Assembly (NCBI GenBank): GCA_044224705.1
Contig: JBGAJY010000261.1
Location: forward strand, 1-7,046
DNA length: 7,046 nt
Source: M3007 sp044224705
GTDB taxonomy: Bacteria > Bacteroidota > Bacteroidia > Chitinophagales > Saprospiraceae
Direction: 5' to 3'
In this document: positions 6,411 through 7,046 of the stretch, one piece after another
Layout of the letters: each line of letters begins with the position of its first letter
Position numbering within the stretch: position 1 is the stretch's first letter
Program-made: the position numbers and the translations under genes
The notes under the pieces: model-generated
Told to the model about the DNA's origin: nothing
Seen by the model: the letters and a program-made list of their open reading frames with translations, nothing else
Database searches by the model: none

Positions 6411-7046
6411 CTACGGGCGCATTACGAGTACCTGCTGGGCCATCACCCGTTGACCATTCATTTTCGTTTCCAGCCAATAAGCGCCGTTCGGCAAATCCGG
6501 CAAACGAAGCGCCATGCGCTGCCCGGCTTCCGGATGCTCTATGTCCGTTGTAAAAACCATTCGGCCCAAGCCGTCGAAAAGTTGCAGGCCGACGGCGTCC
6601 CAGCCCGACGGCCGTCCCTGAAACGTGATGTACAGTTCATCCGAAACCGGGTTGGGCGCCACAAAAATCTCCTCCGGCAGCACGTCAGGCTTGTCGACTG
6701 ATAGCGCCTGTGCCTGCACCTCAAATGCGAAGCGGGCGTTGTAACCCAGTTCGGGCGACCACGGCAGGATTTCGGCGCAGGCGCCGAGGCCGGCCGGATC
6801 CCAGAAAAAGAGGGTATTGGTCTGGTCGGGTTGCGCGCGATACCCGAAGATCCTGCCTGCATGGTCGGCAAATTGTAGGACTGCATCGTCCTCATTGCTG
6901 GGATCGAAGCCGCAATTTGCAGTGGGAAAGTAGCTGTATAGGACTTGGTTGGCATCAGTCAGGGACATCCACATTCGGTAACCTTTGCCATAGAGGTAAC
7001 CGTCGTCGCCCGTGAGGATAGGAATAATTGCAGCCTGGAGGTAGGC
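6411..7046 (-). CDS. C-terminal part of a T9SS type A sorting-domain protein (5' end outside the window)
   Basis: The frame is open from the stop at 6411-6413 (TAG) to the right edge, giving 211 visible residues; the visible part starts AYLQAAIIPILTGDDGYLYG, so the gene continues upstream and any ATG seen inside (for example 6974) need not be the start. The last ~87 residues form a T9SS type A signal: VAPNPVSDELYITF, then a LQLFDGLGRMVF strand, LRLPDLPNGAYWLE and a final QRVMAQQVLVMRP. This is the Por secretion C-terminal pattern for export across the outer membrane and cell-surface attachment. The preceding ~120 residues (with two Cys in CGFDPSNEDD and GACAEILPW) contain aromatic, beta-like segments but match no family I recognise, so the protein's activity is unknown. 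Confidence 0.82.
   Translation of the reverse strand, partial: AYLQAAIIPILTGDDGYLYGKGYRMWMSLTDANQVLYSYFPTANCGFDPSNEDDAVLQFADHAGRIFGYRAQPDQTNTLFFWDPAGLGACAEILPWSPELGYNARFAFEVQAQALSVDKPDVLPEEIFVAPNPVSDELYITFQGRPSGWDAVGLQLFDGLGRMVFTTDIEHPEAGQRMALRLPDLPNGAYWLETKMNGQRVMAQQVLVMRP

Overview
The window looks like chromosomal DNA from a GC-rich member of the Bacteroidota, most likely the Saprospiria/Lewinella-Haliscomenobacter side of the phylum. The evidence is two secreted proteins with different type IX secretion (T9SS) C-terminal sorting domains, one with the CHU_C/gliding-motility type B signal and one with a type A signal; Bacteroidota-type promoter elements (TAnnTTTG); the absence of clear Shine-Dalgarno sequences; and a family of proteins typical of the phylum. 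The genus is inferred, not proven.

Layout, left to right. A short non-coding edge (1-84) is followed by a minus-strand M23/LytM peptidoglycan endopeptidase of the MepM/YebA type (85-1449). A 253-base divergent intergenic region separates it from a plus-strand pair: a secreted surface protein with an N-terminal laminin-B-like domain and a C-terminal T9SS type B signal (1703-3490), and, 46 bases later, a polytopic membrane protein with a TMTC/O-mannosyltransferase-like (GT-C) N-terminal half and about seven TPRs (3537-5555). Converging on it with only 12 bases between stops is a minus-strand toxin-antitoxin-like pair: a PIN-domain ribonuclease (5568-5975) preceded by a 70-residue putative antitoxin (5977-6189). 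At the right edge is the C-terminal part of a minus-strand T9SS type A cargo protein (6411 to beyond 7046). An intergenic inverted repeat lies between it and the toxin-antitoxin promoter.

The envelope genes fit together as cell-surface biology: wall remodelling, an exported adhesin-like protein, and a membrane glycosyltransferase-like protein that could decorate exported proteins. The surface protein has seven matches to the Bacteroidota O-glycosylation sequon. The toxin-antitoxin pair is visibly more AT-rich than its neighbours and looks like an inserted accessory module.

The most unusual structure is a perfect 32-bp tandem duplication spanning the antitoxin start codon. It creates an 11-codon upstream reading frame whose stop overlaps the antitoxin ATG as ATGA, just downstream of a good Bacteroidota promoter. 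The second point of note is the replacement of the last zinc-ligand histidine of the M23 HxH motif by cysteine (HCC).
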